In this document: positions 6,302 through 14,697 of the stretch, in pieces
Numbering within the stretch: the stretch's first letter is position 1
Layout of the letters: each line of letters starts with the position of its first letter
DNA from: an uncultured Ruminococcus sp.
GTDB taxonomy: Bacteria; Bacillota; Clostridia; Oscillospirales; Ruminococcaceae
Length of the DNA: 26,085 nucleotides
Direction: 5' to 3'
Assembly: GCA_900319195.1 (NCBI GenBank)
Contig: ONNL01000021.1
Span: forward strand, 1-26,085
The notes under the pieces: generated by a model
Databases searched by the model: none
What the model saw: the letters and a program-made list of their open reading frames with translations, nothing else
Told to the model about the DNA's origin: nothing
Position numbers and translations under genes: made by a program

Positions 6302-6565
6302 TCAGACCGTGTGCTTTACGCGGTCATGCTCCTCGGCACGCTTGCCGTTGTTGAATCTGTCAAGTGTACCAACAAGGTAGCCTGTGATCCTTCTGATACG
6401 CTCGAAGGGCTGGTCTGCAAAATCATATCTGAGATCAACATAGTCGCCGTCAGTAGTAACTGTCATGCCGACTATCTGTCTGTTGCTGTATTTATTTCTC
6501 CCGTAATTCATATACGCAGTTATCTCTTCCTGTGAGAGCTGTTCCCCAATAACATTGACCTTCAT
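6302..6565 (-). CDS. Small protein resembling the C-terminal tail of anaerobic ribonucleotide reductase
   Basis: An 87-residue soluble protein. The ATG at 6565 (MKVNVIGEQLSQEEITAYMN) follows GGAGG by nine bases; the eight extra residues of the longer frame would cover the ribosome binding site. The second half, RIRRITGYLVGTLDRFNNGK followed by RAEEHDRVKH, resembles the conserved end of NrdD (TGY, then N-x-GK-x2-E-x3-R), and similar small clostridial proteins are often labelled NrdD-like. It lacks the cysteine and glycyl-radical motifs of a working reductase, so it cannot be catalytic. It could be a stand-alone regulatory or accessory piece; that is inference. It lies 67 bases upstream of the rubrerythrin gene with no terminator between. 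It is divergent from the Crp-like gene, and a weak extended -10 TGATACAAT lies about 60 bases upstream. Confidence 0.75.
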   Translation of the reverse strand: MKVNVIGEQLSQEEITAYMNYGRNKYSNRQIVGMTVTTDGDYVDLRYDFADQPFERIRRITGYLVGTLDRFNNGKRAEEHDRVKHTV

Positions 6566-6605
6566 TATTTTGTACCTCCACGAAATCATAGTACACTATA
6601 TTGTG

Positions 6606-6634
6606 TTGACATTTCCGTGATTATATTGTATCAT
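6606..6634 (+). promoter_or_regulatory. Sigma-A promoter for the Crp/Fnr-type gene
   Basis: TTGACA (6606-6611), a 17-base spacer and TATCAT (6629-6634), about 48 bases before the ATG. Confidence 0.82.
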
Positions 6635-6651
6635 ATATCTTAGAAAAATGC

Positions 6652-6667
6652 TGTTGCTTTTGCAACA
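6652..6667. promoter_or_regulatory. Palindrome in the Crp/Fnr gene leader
   Basis: TGTTGC and GCAACA flank TTTT, directly before the AAAAGGAG ribosome binding site. It could be an autoregulatory operator or an RNA hairpin limiting translation. It is not the classical Crp or Fnr box. Confidence 0.45.
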
Positions 6668-6681
6668 AAAGGAGAAATTTT

Positions 6682-7347
6682 ATGATACCCGAGGAAAATA
6701 TACTCTTCAAAGGCATAAACAAGACCGACTGCGAAAACATGATGAAGTGCTTCAATCCGGATATAAAAAGGTACAAGGCAGGAAGCCGCATCGTCACCCT
6801 CTCGGAGTGCAGTGAGAATATAGGCATTGTCCTGAGAGGCAGTGCAATAATGGTAAGATACGACATAAACGGAGTAAGGACGATAATCGAAAACATCGAG
6901 ACACAGGGGATTTTCGGGGAGCTTATAAGTCACGGTCTAAAGCGCGACAGCATTGAGATAGTCTGCGAAAAGGACTGCGAGATAATGTTCGTCAGAAAAT
7001 CCGAGATACTGAAGAGGTGCGAGAATGCCTGCCGCTGTCACTCAATGGTCGTGGAAAACCTCCTTGAGCTTATGTCGGAAAAGGCTCAGACGCTCAGTGA
7101 GCGAATTGAGGTGCTCAGTCAGCGCTCTATCAGGGAGCGCCTCATCAGCTATTTACAGATAATCAGCGACAAGACTCCCGAGGGTGTAACTCCGCAGATA
7201 CCGTTCTCAACTACTGCGCTCTCCGACTACCTCTGCGTGAACAGGAGCGCTCTGCAAAGGGAAATGACAAAGCTCAAATCAAGCGGTGTGCTTGCGTTTT
7301 CAAAGAGAAAATTCAAATTTCTGAGGAATCCCGACGAGGAGAATTGA
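6682..7347 (+). CDS. Crp/Fnr-family transcription regulator
   Basis: A 221-residue DNA-binding regulator. The N-terminal cyclic-nucleotide-binding-type beta barrel runs from about 15 to 125 (YKAGSRIV, IGIVLRGSAIMVRYD, IFGELISHG). The long dimer helix is about 125-155, with REKL-like RSIRERLISYLQ at its end. The winged helix of the HTH_Crp type is at about 170-215 (FSTTALSDYLCVNRSALQRE then MTKLKSSGVL). Several cysteines, including CENACRCH near 112-119, are common in this clostridial subfamily; a four-cysteine Fnr cluster is not apparent. The effector is unknown. The gene is divergent from the NrdD-tail/rubrerythrin pair, whose expression it might control, but no consensus site shows this. 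The ATG is seven bases after GGAG, and its stop codon overlaps the uppP promoter. Confidence 0.92.
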   Translation: MIPEENILFKGINKTDCENMMKCFNPDIKRYKAGSRIVTLSECSENIGIVLRGSAIMVRYDINGVRTIIENIETQGIFGELISHGLKRDSIEIVCEKDCEIMFVRKSEILKRCENACRCHSMVVENLLELMSEKAQTLSERIEVLSQRSIRERLISYLQIISDKTPEGVTPQIPFSTTALSDYLCVNRSALQREMTKLKSSGVLAFSKRKFKFLRNPDEEN

Positions 7348-7372
7348 CATATACTTCTTAGTATGATATAAT
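7344..7372 (+). promoter_or_regulatory. Consensus sigma-A promoter for uppP
   Basis: TTGACA (7344-7349), a 17-base spacer ending in TGA, and TATAAT (7367-7372): a full consensus with extended -10. The -35 hexamer includes the stop codon of the preceding gene. Confidence 0.93.
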
Positions 7373-7406
7373 AAAACTTGTATTTCACGGAAAGGAACAA
7401 ATACTA

Positions 7407-8255
7407 ATGACAGAAATAATAAAATCCCTGATTTTCGGCATAGTCGAGGGTATCACAGAATGGCTCCCCGTCAGCAGTACGGGACACCTCATACTCCTTG
7501 ACGAATTCCTCAGTCTCAAGCAGTCCGACGACTTCAAGGAGATGTTCGACGTTGTGATACAGCTCGGAGCTATTCTCGCGGTTGTCGTTATCTTCTGGAG
7601 CAAGCTTTTCCCGTTCGGCAAGAAGAACAATCCGCTTCCGCTCGGCAAGGACGGCTTCGGAGCTTACATAAAGACCGACATCTTCAAAATGTGGTTCAAG
7701 GTGCTCGTTGCCTGCATTCCTGCCGCTGTTATAGGACTTATCCTCGACGACTGGATAGACGAACACCTCTACAACCCGTGGACTGTTGCAATTATGCTCA
7801 TTCTGTTCGGTATCGCATTCATCGTCGTTGAAAACTGGAACAAAAGCAGAAAGCCGAGAGTGGACAGCATTGACGACCTCACATACAAGGCTGCCTTTAT
7901 AATAGGTATGTTCCAGCTCATCGCCGCTCTTCTGCCAGGCACATCACGCTCGGGTGCAACTATCGTGGGAGCTCTCCTTATCGGTATTTCGCGTCCCGTT
8001 GCCGCAGAATTCACTTTCTTCCTCGCTGTGCCTGTAATGTTCGGTGCAAGCCTGCTGAAGCTCGTGAAATTCGGTCTCGACTTCTCGGGCACTGAGCTCG
8101 CTGTACTCGCTGTCGGCATGATAACAGCATTCGTTGTCTCGATATTCGTTATCAAGTTCCTTATGGGCTATATTAAAAAGCACGATTTCAAGGTGTTCGG
8201 CTGGTACAGGATAGTCCTCGGCATACTTGTGATACTCTACTTTGCACTTAAATAA
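7407..8255 (+). CDS. uppP: Undecaprenyl-diphosphatase UppP (BacA)
   Basis: A 282-residue integral membrane phosphatase that recycles undecaprenyl diphosphate to the monophosphate, the lipid carrier for peptidoglycan and wall polymers; extra copies often give bacitracin resistance. The two family signatures are present: EGITEWLPVSSTGHL (14-28) and PGTSRSGATI (177-186), the latter with the catalytic Arg and Ser. About seven or eight hydrophobic helices fill the rest. Length is typical. The ATG follows AAAGGAA by nine bases. The gene has its own consensus promoter. No convincing terminator follows it, so some transcription may continue toward glnN. Confidence 0.96.
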   Translation: MTEIIKSLIFGIVEGITEWLPVSSTGHLILLDEFLSLKQSDDFKEMFDVVIQLGAILAVVVIFWSKLFPFGKKNNPLPLGKDGFGAYIKTDIFKMWFKVLVACIPAAVIGLILDDWIDEHLYNPWTVAIMLILFGIAFIVVENWNKSRKPRVDSIDDLTYKAAFIIGMFQLIAALLPGTSRSGATIVGALLIGISRPVAAEFTFFLAVPVMFGASLLKLVKFGLDFSGTELAVLAVGMITAFVVSIFVIKFLMGYIKKHDFKVFGWYRIVLGILVILYFALK

Positions 8256-8339
8256 TTCGCCGCAAAACAGCAAATTAGCACAATAAACCGACGTTTTATC
8301 AATAAAATAGCACATAAGTCATAAAGATGTGATTTTCTA

Positions 8340-8368
8340 TTGACAAATCTTCAATTTCGGCGTAAAAT
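8340..8368 (+). promoter_or_regulatory. Sigma-A promoter for glnN
   Basis: TTGACA (8340-8345), a 17-base spacer and TAAAAT (8363-8368). It implies a leader of about 115 bases before the glnN ATG. Confidence 0.85.
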
Positions 8369-8489
8369 ATTAATATAAGTGAATATTCAATGAAACAATG
8401 GCGTTTCGATTGTTATTTGGCCGGCGGACTGCTTGCGGTTCGTCCCGACCGACATTCGTAACGCTTTATTTTTTAAGGAGGCTCTGTTT
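8369..8489 (+). promoter_or_regulatory. Structured glnN leader with attenuator-like fold and short upstream ORF
   Basis: GCGTTTCGA (8401-8409) can pair with TCGTAACGC (8456-8464), eight pairs around one T-T mismatch, followed at once by TTTATTTTTT (8465-8474) and then the AAGGAGG site (8475-8481). Inside the closed region GGCGGAC can pair with GTCCCGACC through two bulges. The fold therefore looks like a terminator or a translation-masking structure directly before glnN. A 23-codon frame from ATG 8390 to TAA 8461 spans the same segment, but it has no ribosome binding site and no run of glutamine codons. It does not match the glnA or Downstream-peptide glutamine riboswitches as I know them. 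Role inferred from position and pairing only. Confidence 0.45.
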
Positions 8490-10601
8490 ATGGCAGACAA
8501 TAATTCTTCGGCTAAAAATGTTTCCGATTACTTCGGATGCAACGTATTCAGCGACAAGGTGATGCGTGAAAGACTCCCTAAAGATGTATACAAGTCGGTA
8601 CAGCGCACCAAGAAGCTCGGTACGGCTATCGACAAGAATATTGCGGACGTTGTTGCAAACGCAATGAAGGACTGGGCTATCGAGCGCGGAGCTACTCACT
8701 ACGCTCACTGGTTTCAGCCGCTCACGGGCGTAAGCGCTGAGAAGCACGACGCTTTTATAAATCCCACCTCAAACGGTGAGGTCATTCTTGAATTTTCGGG
8801 CAAGGAGCTCGTTAAGGGCGAGGCTGACGCTTCATCATTCCCCTCGGGAGGACTCCGCTCTACATTCGAGGCTCGCGGCTACACGGCTTGGGACCCGACT
8901 TCAAGCGCATTCGTAAAGGACAACTCCCTCTACATCCCGACAGCTTTCTGCTCATATACAGGCGAAGTCCTCGATAAAAAGACTCCCCTGCTTCGTTCAA
9001 TGGAAGTCGTAAGCGAACAGGCTCTCAGAATACTTAGACTTTTCGGAAACACTACCGCTACAAGAGTTACCACGACTGTTGGTCCCGAGCAGGAATACTT
9101 CCTCATCGACAAGAAGTATTTCGATGCACGCGAGGACCTCGTTATCACAGGCAGAACGCTCTTCGGTGCTAAGCCGCCCAAGGGTCAGGAGCTTGAGGAC
9201 CACTACTACGGAAACATAAAACAGCGCGTTTCTGACTACATGAAAGACCTTGACGAAGAGCTCTGGAAGCTCGGTATCTACGCAAAAACAAAGCACAACG
9301 AGGTAGCTCCCTCACAGCACGAGCTCGCTCCTATCTTCACAACATCAAATATTGCCGCTGACCACAATCAGCTCACAATGGAGATAATGAAGAAAACTGC
9401 CATAAAGCACGGACTTTACTGTCTGCTCCACGAAAAGCCGTTCGCCGGGGTAAACGGCTCGGGCAAGCACAATAACTGGTCGATGTCATCAAACGACGGA
9501 CAGAACCTTCTTGACCCGGGTGACACTCCGCAGAACAATTTGCAGTTCCTCACATTCCTCTGCGCTATAATCAAGGGTGTTCACGAATATGCTCCGCTCC
9601 TCAGACTTTCAGCTGCTTCGGCAGGCAACGACCACAGACTCGGCGCAAATGAAGCTCCGCCTGCTGTTGTCTCCGTATTCATAGGAAGCGACCTCGAAGC
9701 TGTACTCAACGCTCTTGAGGCAGGCAAGAAATACACGACTGTTGCGGATCAGGAGTTTGAGATAGGCGTTGACGCTCTCCCGAACTTTCCCAAGGACACA
9801 ACAGACCGCAACCGTACATCACCCTTTGCTTTCACAGGAAACAAGTTCGAGTTCAGAATGCTCGGTTCTTCGGACTCTATCTCATGTGCAAACACGATAC
9901 TCAATACCATCGTTGCCGAGGAGCTCTGCGAATTCGCTGACGCACTCGAGGGCAAAGAGAACTTCGAGGGCGAGCTCAAAAAGCTCCTTGTAAAGACGAT
10001 CAGAGAGCACAAGGACGTTATCTTCAACGGAAACGGCTACTCGGACGAGTGGATAAACGAGGCTGTCAATGTAAGACATCTCCCGAATCTTGTCTCGACC
10101 GTAGACTGCCTCCCCGATTACGTAAAGCCGTACAGTATTCAGCTCTTTGAGAAGTTCAAGGTATATTCGGCTGCCGAGCTCCACTCAAGAACAGAGGCAC
10201 TCCTTGAAAACTACAGCAAGGTTATCAACATCGAGGCTCTCACAATGCTTGAAATGGTCAAGAAGAACATTATTCCCGCTTGTCTCACCTATACAAAGGA
10301 CATCTGCGACACCGGTGCTTCAAAGCAGGCTATCGGCATTACTCCCGTGCTTGAAAAGGAGCTTGCAGAAAAGCTCTCGTCGCTGACAGCTGATATCTAC
10401 AAGGAGACTAAAATCCTTGAGGAAAAGGTCATTGCTGCTCAGGGCAAGGAGGATGGTCTTGAAGCGGCTCGCTACTATCGTGACGAGGTATTCTCACAGA
10501 TGCAGACTCTCAGAGCTATCGTTGACGAGACTGAAACTAACGTCAGCGAGGACAGATGGCCGCTCACTTCGTATTCAAAACTGCTCTTCTCAGTTGAGTA
10601 A
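8490..10601 (+). CDS. glnN: Type III glutamine synthetase
   Basis: A 703-residue enzyme that makes glutamine from glutamate, ammonia and ATP, the main route of ammonia assimilation in ruminococci. Length and sequence are those of GSIII, not the GSI enzymes of about 450 residues. Motifs include VGPEQEYFLID, HNEVAPSQHELAPIF, FAGVNGSGKHNNWS (318-331, ATP and ammonia region), HRLGANEAPPAVVSVFIG and the arginine-rich DRNRTSPFAFTGNKFEFRML (from 439). The start is the ATG at 8490, eight bases after AAGGAGG (8475-8481); an in-frame start at 8433 lies inside the leader and adds an atypical extension. It has its own promoter, leader and terminator, so it is monocistronic. Nitrogen-dependent control through the leader is plausible but not shown. 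Confidence 0.97.
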   Translation: MADNNSSAKNVSDYFGCNVFSDKVMRERLPKDVYKSVQRTKKLGTAIDKNIADVVANAMKDWAIERGATHYAHWFQPLTGVSAEKHDAFINPTSNGEVILEFSGKELVKGEADASSFPSGGLRSTFEARGYTAWDPTSSAFVKDNSLYIPTAFCSYTGEVLDKKTPLLRSMEVVSEQALRILRLFGNTTATRVTTTVGPEQEYFLIDKKYFDAREDLVITGRTLFGAKPPKGQELEDHYYGNIKQRVSDYMKDLDEELWKLGIYAKTKHNEVAPSQHELAPIFTTSNIAADHNQLTMEIMKKTAIKHGLYCLLHEKPFAGVNGSGKHNNWSMSSNDGQNLLDPGDTPQNNLQFLTFLCAIIKGVHEYAPLLRLSAASAGNDHRLGANEAPPAVVSVFIGSDLEAVLNALEAGKKYTTVADQEFEIGVDALPNFPKDTTDRNRTSPFAFTGNKFEFRMLGSSDSISCANTILNTIVAEELCEFADALEGKENFEGELKKLLVKTIREHKDVIFNGNGYSDEWINEAVNVRHLPNLVSTVDCLPDYVKPYSIQLFEKFKVYSAAELHSRTEALLENYSKVINIEALTMLEMVKKNIIPACLTYTKDICDTGASKQAIGITPVLEKELAEKLSSLTADIYKETKILEEKVIAAQGKEDGLEAARYYRDEVFSQMQTLRAIVDETETNVSEDRWPLTSYSKLLFSVE

Positions 10602-10625
10602 AATAAAATACCAATACACAATTGC

Positions 10626-10656
10626 CGTCCCGAGTATTACGCTCGGGACGCTTTTT
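10626..10656 (+). terminator. glnN terminator
   Basis: CGTCCCGAG (10626-10634) pairs perfectly with CTCGGGACG (10642-10650) around a seven-base loop and is followed by CTTTTT. Confidence 0.95.
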
Positions 10657-10777
10657 ATTACGACATTATTAATTATTAACAAAATAATCTGACCGCAATT
10701 TATGGTAATCAGCACAATATATGAACAGTCGGTGCTCCAATAGCAAAAAAGTGACATAAAATCAGCAGGAAAGTCAA

Positions 10778-10806
10778 TTGACTACTTTTATAAAAAAGGT
10801 TACAAT
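10778..10806 (+). promoter_or_regulatory. Sigma-A promoter of the xylanase gene
   Basis: TTGACT (10778-10783), a 17-base spacer and TACAAT (10801-10806), 37 bases before the ATG. It rules out the TTG at 10778 as a start codon. The rest of the 187 bases between the glnN terminator and the ATG shows nothing clear beyond a weak AGCAC/GTGCT inverted repeat near 10709-10734. Confidence 0.85.
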
Positions 10807-10843
10807 AAAGAAAATGTGTAAAATTCATGAAGGAGGTAATTTT

Positions 10844-13800
10844 ATGAATTTAAAAAAGCTTGCTGCAAGTATAACAGCGCTTTCCTGCTTCTCGGGTGTA
10901 CTGGCATATATGCCCGATATGACATGGGAATCGTATGCAGCTGAGGTTGTAAGCAATGACTTTGAGGTGAACTACGAGGGCTGGCACCCCAATGCTGACA
11001 ATGTCACTCTTACAGCTATCGACAGCATAGGAAACAGCGCTTCACGCGGCATGAAGGTCAGCGGCAGATCAACTGCCAAAGACGGTGCAAGCTCATCCAA
11101 GGGTCTGTATCTCGTAGGCGGTACTTATTATGAGTACAGTCTTTACGTTTACAGCGAAAAGGACGAGACATTCAATCTCTCTCTTCTTACCAAGGATGAG
11201 AAAACAGACGAGGAAACAGTTAAGAAGCTCGTTTCCAAAAAGGTAAAGGGCGGCGAGTGGACTAAACTCACAGCAGGATATAAGGCACCTGCTGACAGCT
11301 ATGAGTTTGAACTCACCCTCAACACAGATTCTACTGACGACTTCACTTTCGATGACGTTAAGATAACTACCAAGAATTATAAGAATTCCGCAAGTGCTGC
11401 TACTGCACAGAAGGGTCTCAAGGACGAATTTGCCAATTACTTCCGTGTTGGTAATATCCTCAACGGCGGTACAGTAAAGAATTCGGGTATCACGGCAAAT
11501 ATCATCAAGGACTGCAACTCTGTTGAGTGCGAAAACGAGACAAAGCCAGATGCAACTCTTAACCAGTCTCAGAGCTCAGGCAACAATATCGGCGTAAAGC
11601 TTGACAGTGCTGCTGCTATCTTTGACTTCTGCGTAAACAACAACATTGCTGTCCGCGGTCATACTTTCGTATGGCACAGCCAGACTCCTTCATGGTTCTT
11701 TAAGGATAATCTTCAGAACGGCGGAAACTGGGTCGACAAGAACACAATGAACGCTCGTATGGAGAGCTACATCAAGAATCTCTTCGCAGCTATCAAGACA
11801 CAGTACCCTGACCTCTATGTATATGCTTATGATGTCTGCAACGAGTGCGTTTCTGATGACTCGAACAGAACTGCTAACTACGGCGGTGCTCGTGAACCCG
11901 GCGACAGCAAGGTAAACGGACAGGGCGGAAAGTCCGCGTGGGTACAGGTTTACGGCGACAACAGCTTCGTTGAGCAGGCTTTCACCTATGCAAGAAAGTA
12001 CGCTCCCGAGGGCTGCGACCTCTACTACAACGACTATAACGAATACTGGGATCACAAGCGTGACTGCATCTACAATATGTGTAAGAATCTCTACAATAAG
12101 GGACTTCTCGACGGTGTTGGTATGCAGAGCCACGTTCCCGCAAACTCCACAGGCTTTGCAGGAACTGATTCCTACCTTCAGGCTATGGATAAGTACCTCT
12201 CGATAGGCTGCGATGTTCAGGTAACTGAGCTCGATATCAGCCTTGAAAACGGTAAGTATTCACTTCAGGATCAGGCTAACAAGTACAAGGCTATCTTCCA
12301 GCACGCTATGGAAGTAAATACAAGCGGCAAGTACAACGGCAAGGTTACTGCTGTTTGTATCTGGGGACCAAATGACGCTAACTCATGGCTCTCCTCCGGT
12401 TCAAATGCTCTTCTCTATGATTCAAACAATCAGCCCAAGCTTGCTTATACAACACTTACTTCAATGATACCTCAGTCCGAATGGGGCGACGGTACAGCTT
12501 ACAACGGCGAGATTAAGACTCCCGAGCCTAATGAGTACGGCTGGTACTTCCAGCACGGCTTCGAGGGCACAACTGAAGGCTGGGAAGGCAGAGGTGCTGC
12601 TTCTATAATGACAAGCGGCAGAACTGCTTACGTCGGCAGTGAGGCTCTCCTCGTTCAGGACAGAACTGCTTCATGGAACGGCGCATCATTCAACCTCAAC
12701 TCAAGAGCTTTCAAGGCTGGCGAAGAGTACAGCTTCTCAGCTAATGTAAACTACTTTGACGGTGCTGACACAACTGATTTCAAATTCACACTCCAGTTTA
12801 CAAACTCAGAAGGCAAGACTGATTACGACGAGATCGCACACGCAACAGGCGTCAGAGGTCAGTGGGTACAGCTTGCAAATACAAACTACAAGATCCCTGA
12901 GGGCGCAACAGACCTTATGATCTATGTTGAGACATCAGATGAAACAACTGAGAACTTCTACATTGATGAGGTTATCGGTGCTGTTGCAGGAACAGGCATA
13001 AAGGGCGCAGGACAGCCTGTTATCAAGAAGGTTATCCTCGGTGATACAAACTTCGACGGTAAGATATCCGCTCTCGACCTTGCAATTGCAAGAAAGGGAC
13101 TCACAGGCGGTTTCGCTGATTCATCCACCGAAAAGGCAGCAGACGTTGACCAGAGCGGTGTATATGAAGTAAACGACCTCGTTCTTATCAACGAGTTCAT
13201 CCTCGGAGCAATCACAGAATTCCCTGTTGCTGAAAAGGTTATCGACACATCAGCAATGGAGAACATTTTCAAGAATGTAACAGTAAACGGCAGCTGGAAG
13301 GCTGACGGTGAAAATAATGTCCTCTGGACACAGCGCTTCGGTGCTGACCCCGGCTTCATGGTATACAAGGACAGACTCTACGTATTCACAACTAACGATG
13401 CTTTTGAATACAACAACGACGGACAGATACACACAAACACATACAACAGCCAGACTATCAACTGCTTCTCATCATCAGACCTCGTAAACTGGACAGACCA
13501 CGGTGCTATCCCCGCAGCAGGCTCAAACGGCGCTGCTAAGTGGGCACACTTTGCATGGGCTCCTGATGCTTGCTGGAAAACAATAAACGGCAAGGATAAG
13601 TTCTTCCTCTACTTCGCAGACAGTGCAGGCGGTATCGGCGTTCTTACAGCTGACAGCCCTGAGGGACCCTACACAGATCCTATCGGCAAGGCACTTATCA
13701 ATAAGAGCACTCCCGGATTCAGCGATGTAACATGGCTCTTCGACCCCGCTGTTCTCGTTGATGATGACGGAACAGGTTACCTCTATGTAGGCGGCGGTGT

Positions 13801-14680
13801 TCCGGATGGCAAAAATGCAGACCCCGGCACAGCAAGAGCTGTAAAGCTCGGCGCTGACATGACAAGCCTTTCAGGTCAGTACGCAAAAATGAATCCCCCC
13901 TATCTCTTCGAGGACTCTTCAATACTCAAGGTCGGCAACACATACTACTATTCATACTGCACAAACTGGAATACAGGCGGCAACCCCTACGGCTTCAACA
14001 ACGCAGAGATCGCTGTAATGACTTCCACTAACCCCCTCGGACCCTTCACATACAAGGGCATCGCACTCAAGAACCCTGCTTCCTATCAGCTTGACGGCGG
14101 CGGAAACAACCACCACTCAATAGTTGAATTCAAGGGCAAGTACTATGTACTCTATCACAGCCGTCATCAGTCAAGAGCTATGAACATTCAGGCAATTGAC
14201 AACAGCACAGGTAAGATCGACCTCGGCGGCAACTATCGTTCATGCCATATCGACAACTGCACATTTGAAAACGGTATGTTCAAGGCATCAGGCACCATGA
14301 AGGGTGTAAGTCAGATCGAAGCTGTTGACCCCTACACAAAAGTTCAGGCTGAGAATATGTCAAACCAGTCAAAGAACATTAAGGTAAACGGTCTTTGTGA
14401 TACAACTGTTGCTGGTGACAAGGGCGAGTGGATAAAGACAAGCGGTGTCAACTTCAGCAAGGGCGAAAAGTCTATAACTATCAAAGCTTCCTCTAAGTCA
14501 GGCAGTGTTATCAAGGTCTGCACAGGCAGTCCGAGCGGCACAGCTATGACTTATGTAGAAATACCTGCAGGATCCTCTCAGGAAATAACAGTTCCTATTG
14601 TAAGTGAGGTATCGGGACAGAAGGACGTTTACTTCGTATTCAGCGGTCAGACTGAAATGGATTATTGGTTCTTCTCTTAA
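10844..14680 (+). CDS. Cellulosomal xylanase: CBM22-GH10-CBM22-dockerin-GH43-CBM6
   Basis: A secreted enzyme of 1278 residues. The ATG is seven bases after AGGAGG. A signal peptide (about 1-33) precedes a CBM22 (about 36-180) for xylan binding. The GH10 endo-1,4-beta-xylanase barrel (about 190-550) has GHTFVWHSQTPSWF, acid/base Glu334 in YDVCNEC and nucleophile Glu462 in VTELDI. A second CBM22 follows (about 565-712). A dockerin (about 732-793) has two calcium loops, DTNFDGKISALD and DVDQSGVYEVND, for docking to a cohesin. The GH43 five-blade propeller (about 800-1150) has the expected Asp835 (DPGF), Asp967 (FDPAVL) and Glu1023 (FEDSSI), implying beta-xylosidase or arabinofuranosidase activity. 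The C-terminal 115 residues resemble CBM6 (AENMS to MDYWFF). The central dockerin joins two catalytic halves. Cysteines flanking the GH10 acid/base, in place of the usual WDVVNE, are unusual. Confidence 0.95.
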   Translation: MNLKKLAASITALSCFSGVLAYMPDMTWESYAAEVVSNDFEVNYEGWHPNADNVTLTAIDSIGNSASRGMKVSGRSTAKDGASSSKGLYLVGGTYYEYSLYVYSEKDETFNLSLLTKDEKTDEETVKKLVSKKVKGGEWTKLTAGYKAPADSYEFELTLNTDSTDDFTFDDVKITTKNYKNSASAATAQKGLKDEFANYFRVGNILNGGTVKNSGITANIIKDCNSVECENETKPDATLNQSQSSGNNIGVKLDSAAAIFDFCVNNNIAVRGHTFVWHSQTPSWFFKDNLQNGGNWVDKNTMNARMESYIKNLFAAIKTQYPDLYVYAYDVCNECVSDDSNRTANYGGAREPGDSKVNGQGGKSAWVQVYGDNSFVEQAFTYARKYAPEGCDLYYNDYNEYWDHKRDCIYNMCKNLYNKGLLDGVGMQSHVPANSTGFAGTDSYLQAMDKYLSIGCDVQVTELDISLENGKYSLQDQANKYKAIFQHAMEVNTSGKYNGKVTAVCIWGPNDANSWLSSGSNALLYDSNNQPKLAYTTLTSMIPQSEWGDGTAYNGEIKTPEPNEYGWYFQHGFEGTTEGWEGRGAASIMTSGRTAYVGSEALLVQDRTASWNGASFNLNSRAFKAGEEYSFSANVNYFDGADTTDFKFTLQFTNSEGKTDYDEIAHATGVRGQWVQLANTNYKIPEGATDLMIYVETSDETTENFYIDEVIGAVAGTGIKGAGQPVIKKVILGDTNFDGKISALDLAIARKGLTGGFADSSTEKAADVDQSGVYEVNDLVLINEFILGAITEFPVAEKVIDTSAMENIFKNVTVNGSWKADGENNVLWTQRFGADPGFMVYKDRLYVFTTNDAFEYNNDGQIHTNTYNSQTINCFSSSDLVNWTDHGAIPAAGSNGAAKWAHFAWAPDACWKTINGKDKFFLYFADSAGGIGVLTADSPEGPYTDPIGKALINKSTPGFSDVTWLFDPAVLVDDDGTGYLYVGGGVPDGKNADPGTARAVKLGADMTSLSGQYAKMNPPYLFEDSSILKVGNTYYYSYCTNWNTGGNPYGFNNAEIAVMTSTNPLGPFTYKGIALKNPASYQLDGGGNNHHSIVEFKGKYYVLYHSRHQSRAMNIQAIDNSTGKIDLGGNYRSCHIDNCTFENGMFKASGTMKGVSQIEAVDPYTKVQAENMSNQSKNIKVNGLCDTTVAGDKGEWIKTSGVNFSKGEKSITIKASSKSGSVIKVCTGSPSGTAMTYVEIPAGSSQEITVPIVSEVSGQKDVYFVFSGQTEMDYWFFS

Positions 14681-14697
14681 CCAATGAATGAACTTTC

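Noticed and set aside
8433..8489. An N-terminal extension of GlnN from 8433
   Set aside because: It lies inside the leader fold, and the ATG at 8490 has a perfect AAGGAGG site.
10778..10843. An N-terminal extension of the xylanase from TTG 10778
   Set aside because: The TTG is part of the -35 hexamer of a good promoter, and the ATG at 10844 has AGGAGG and a proper signal peptide.
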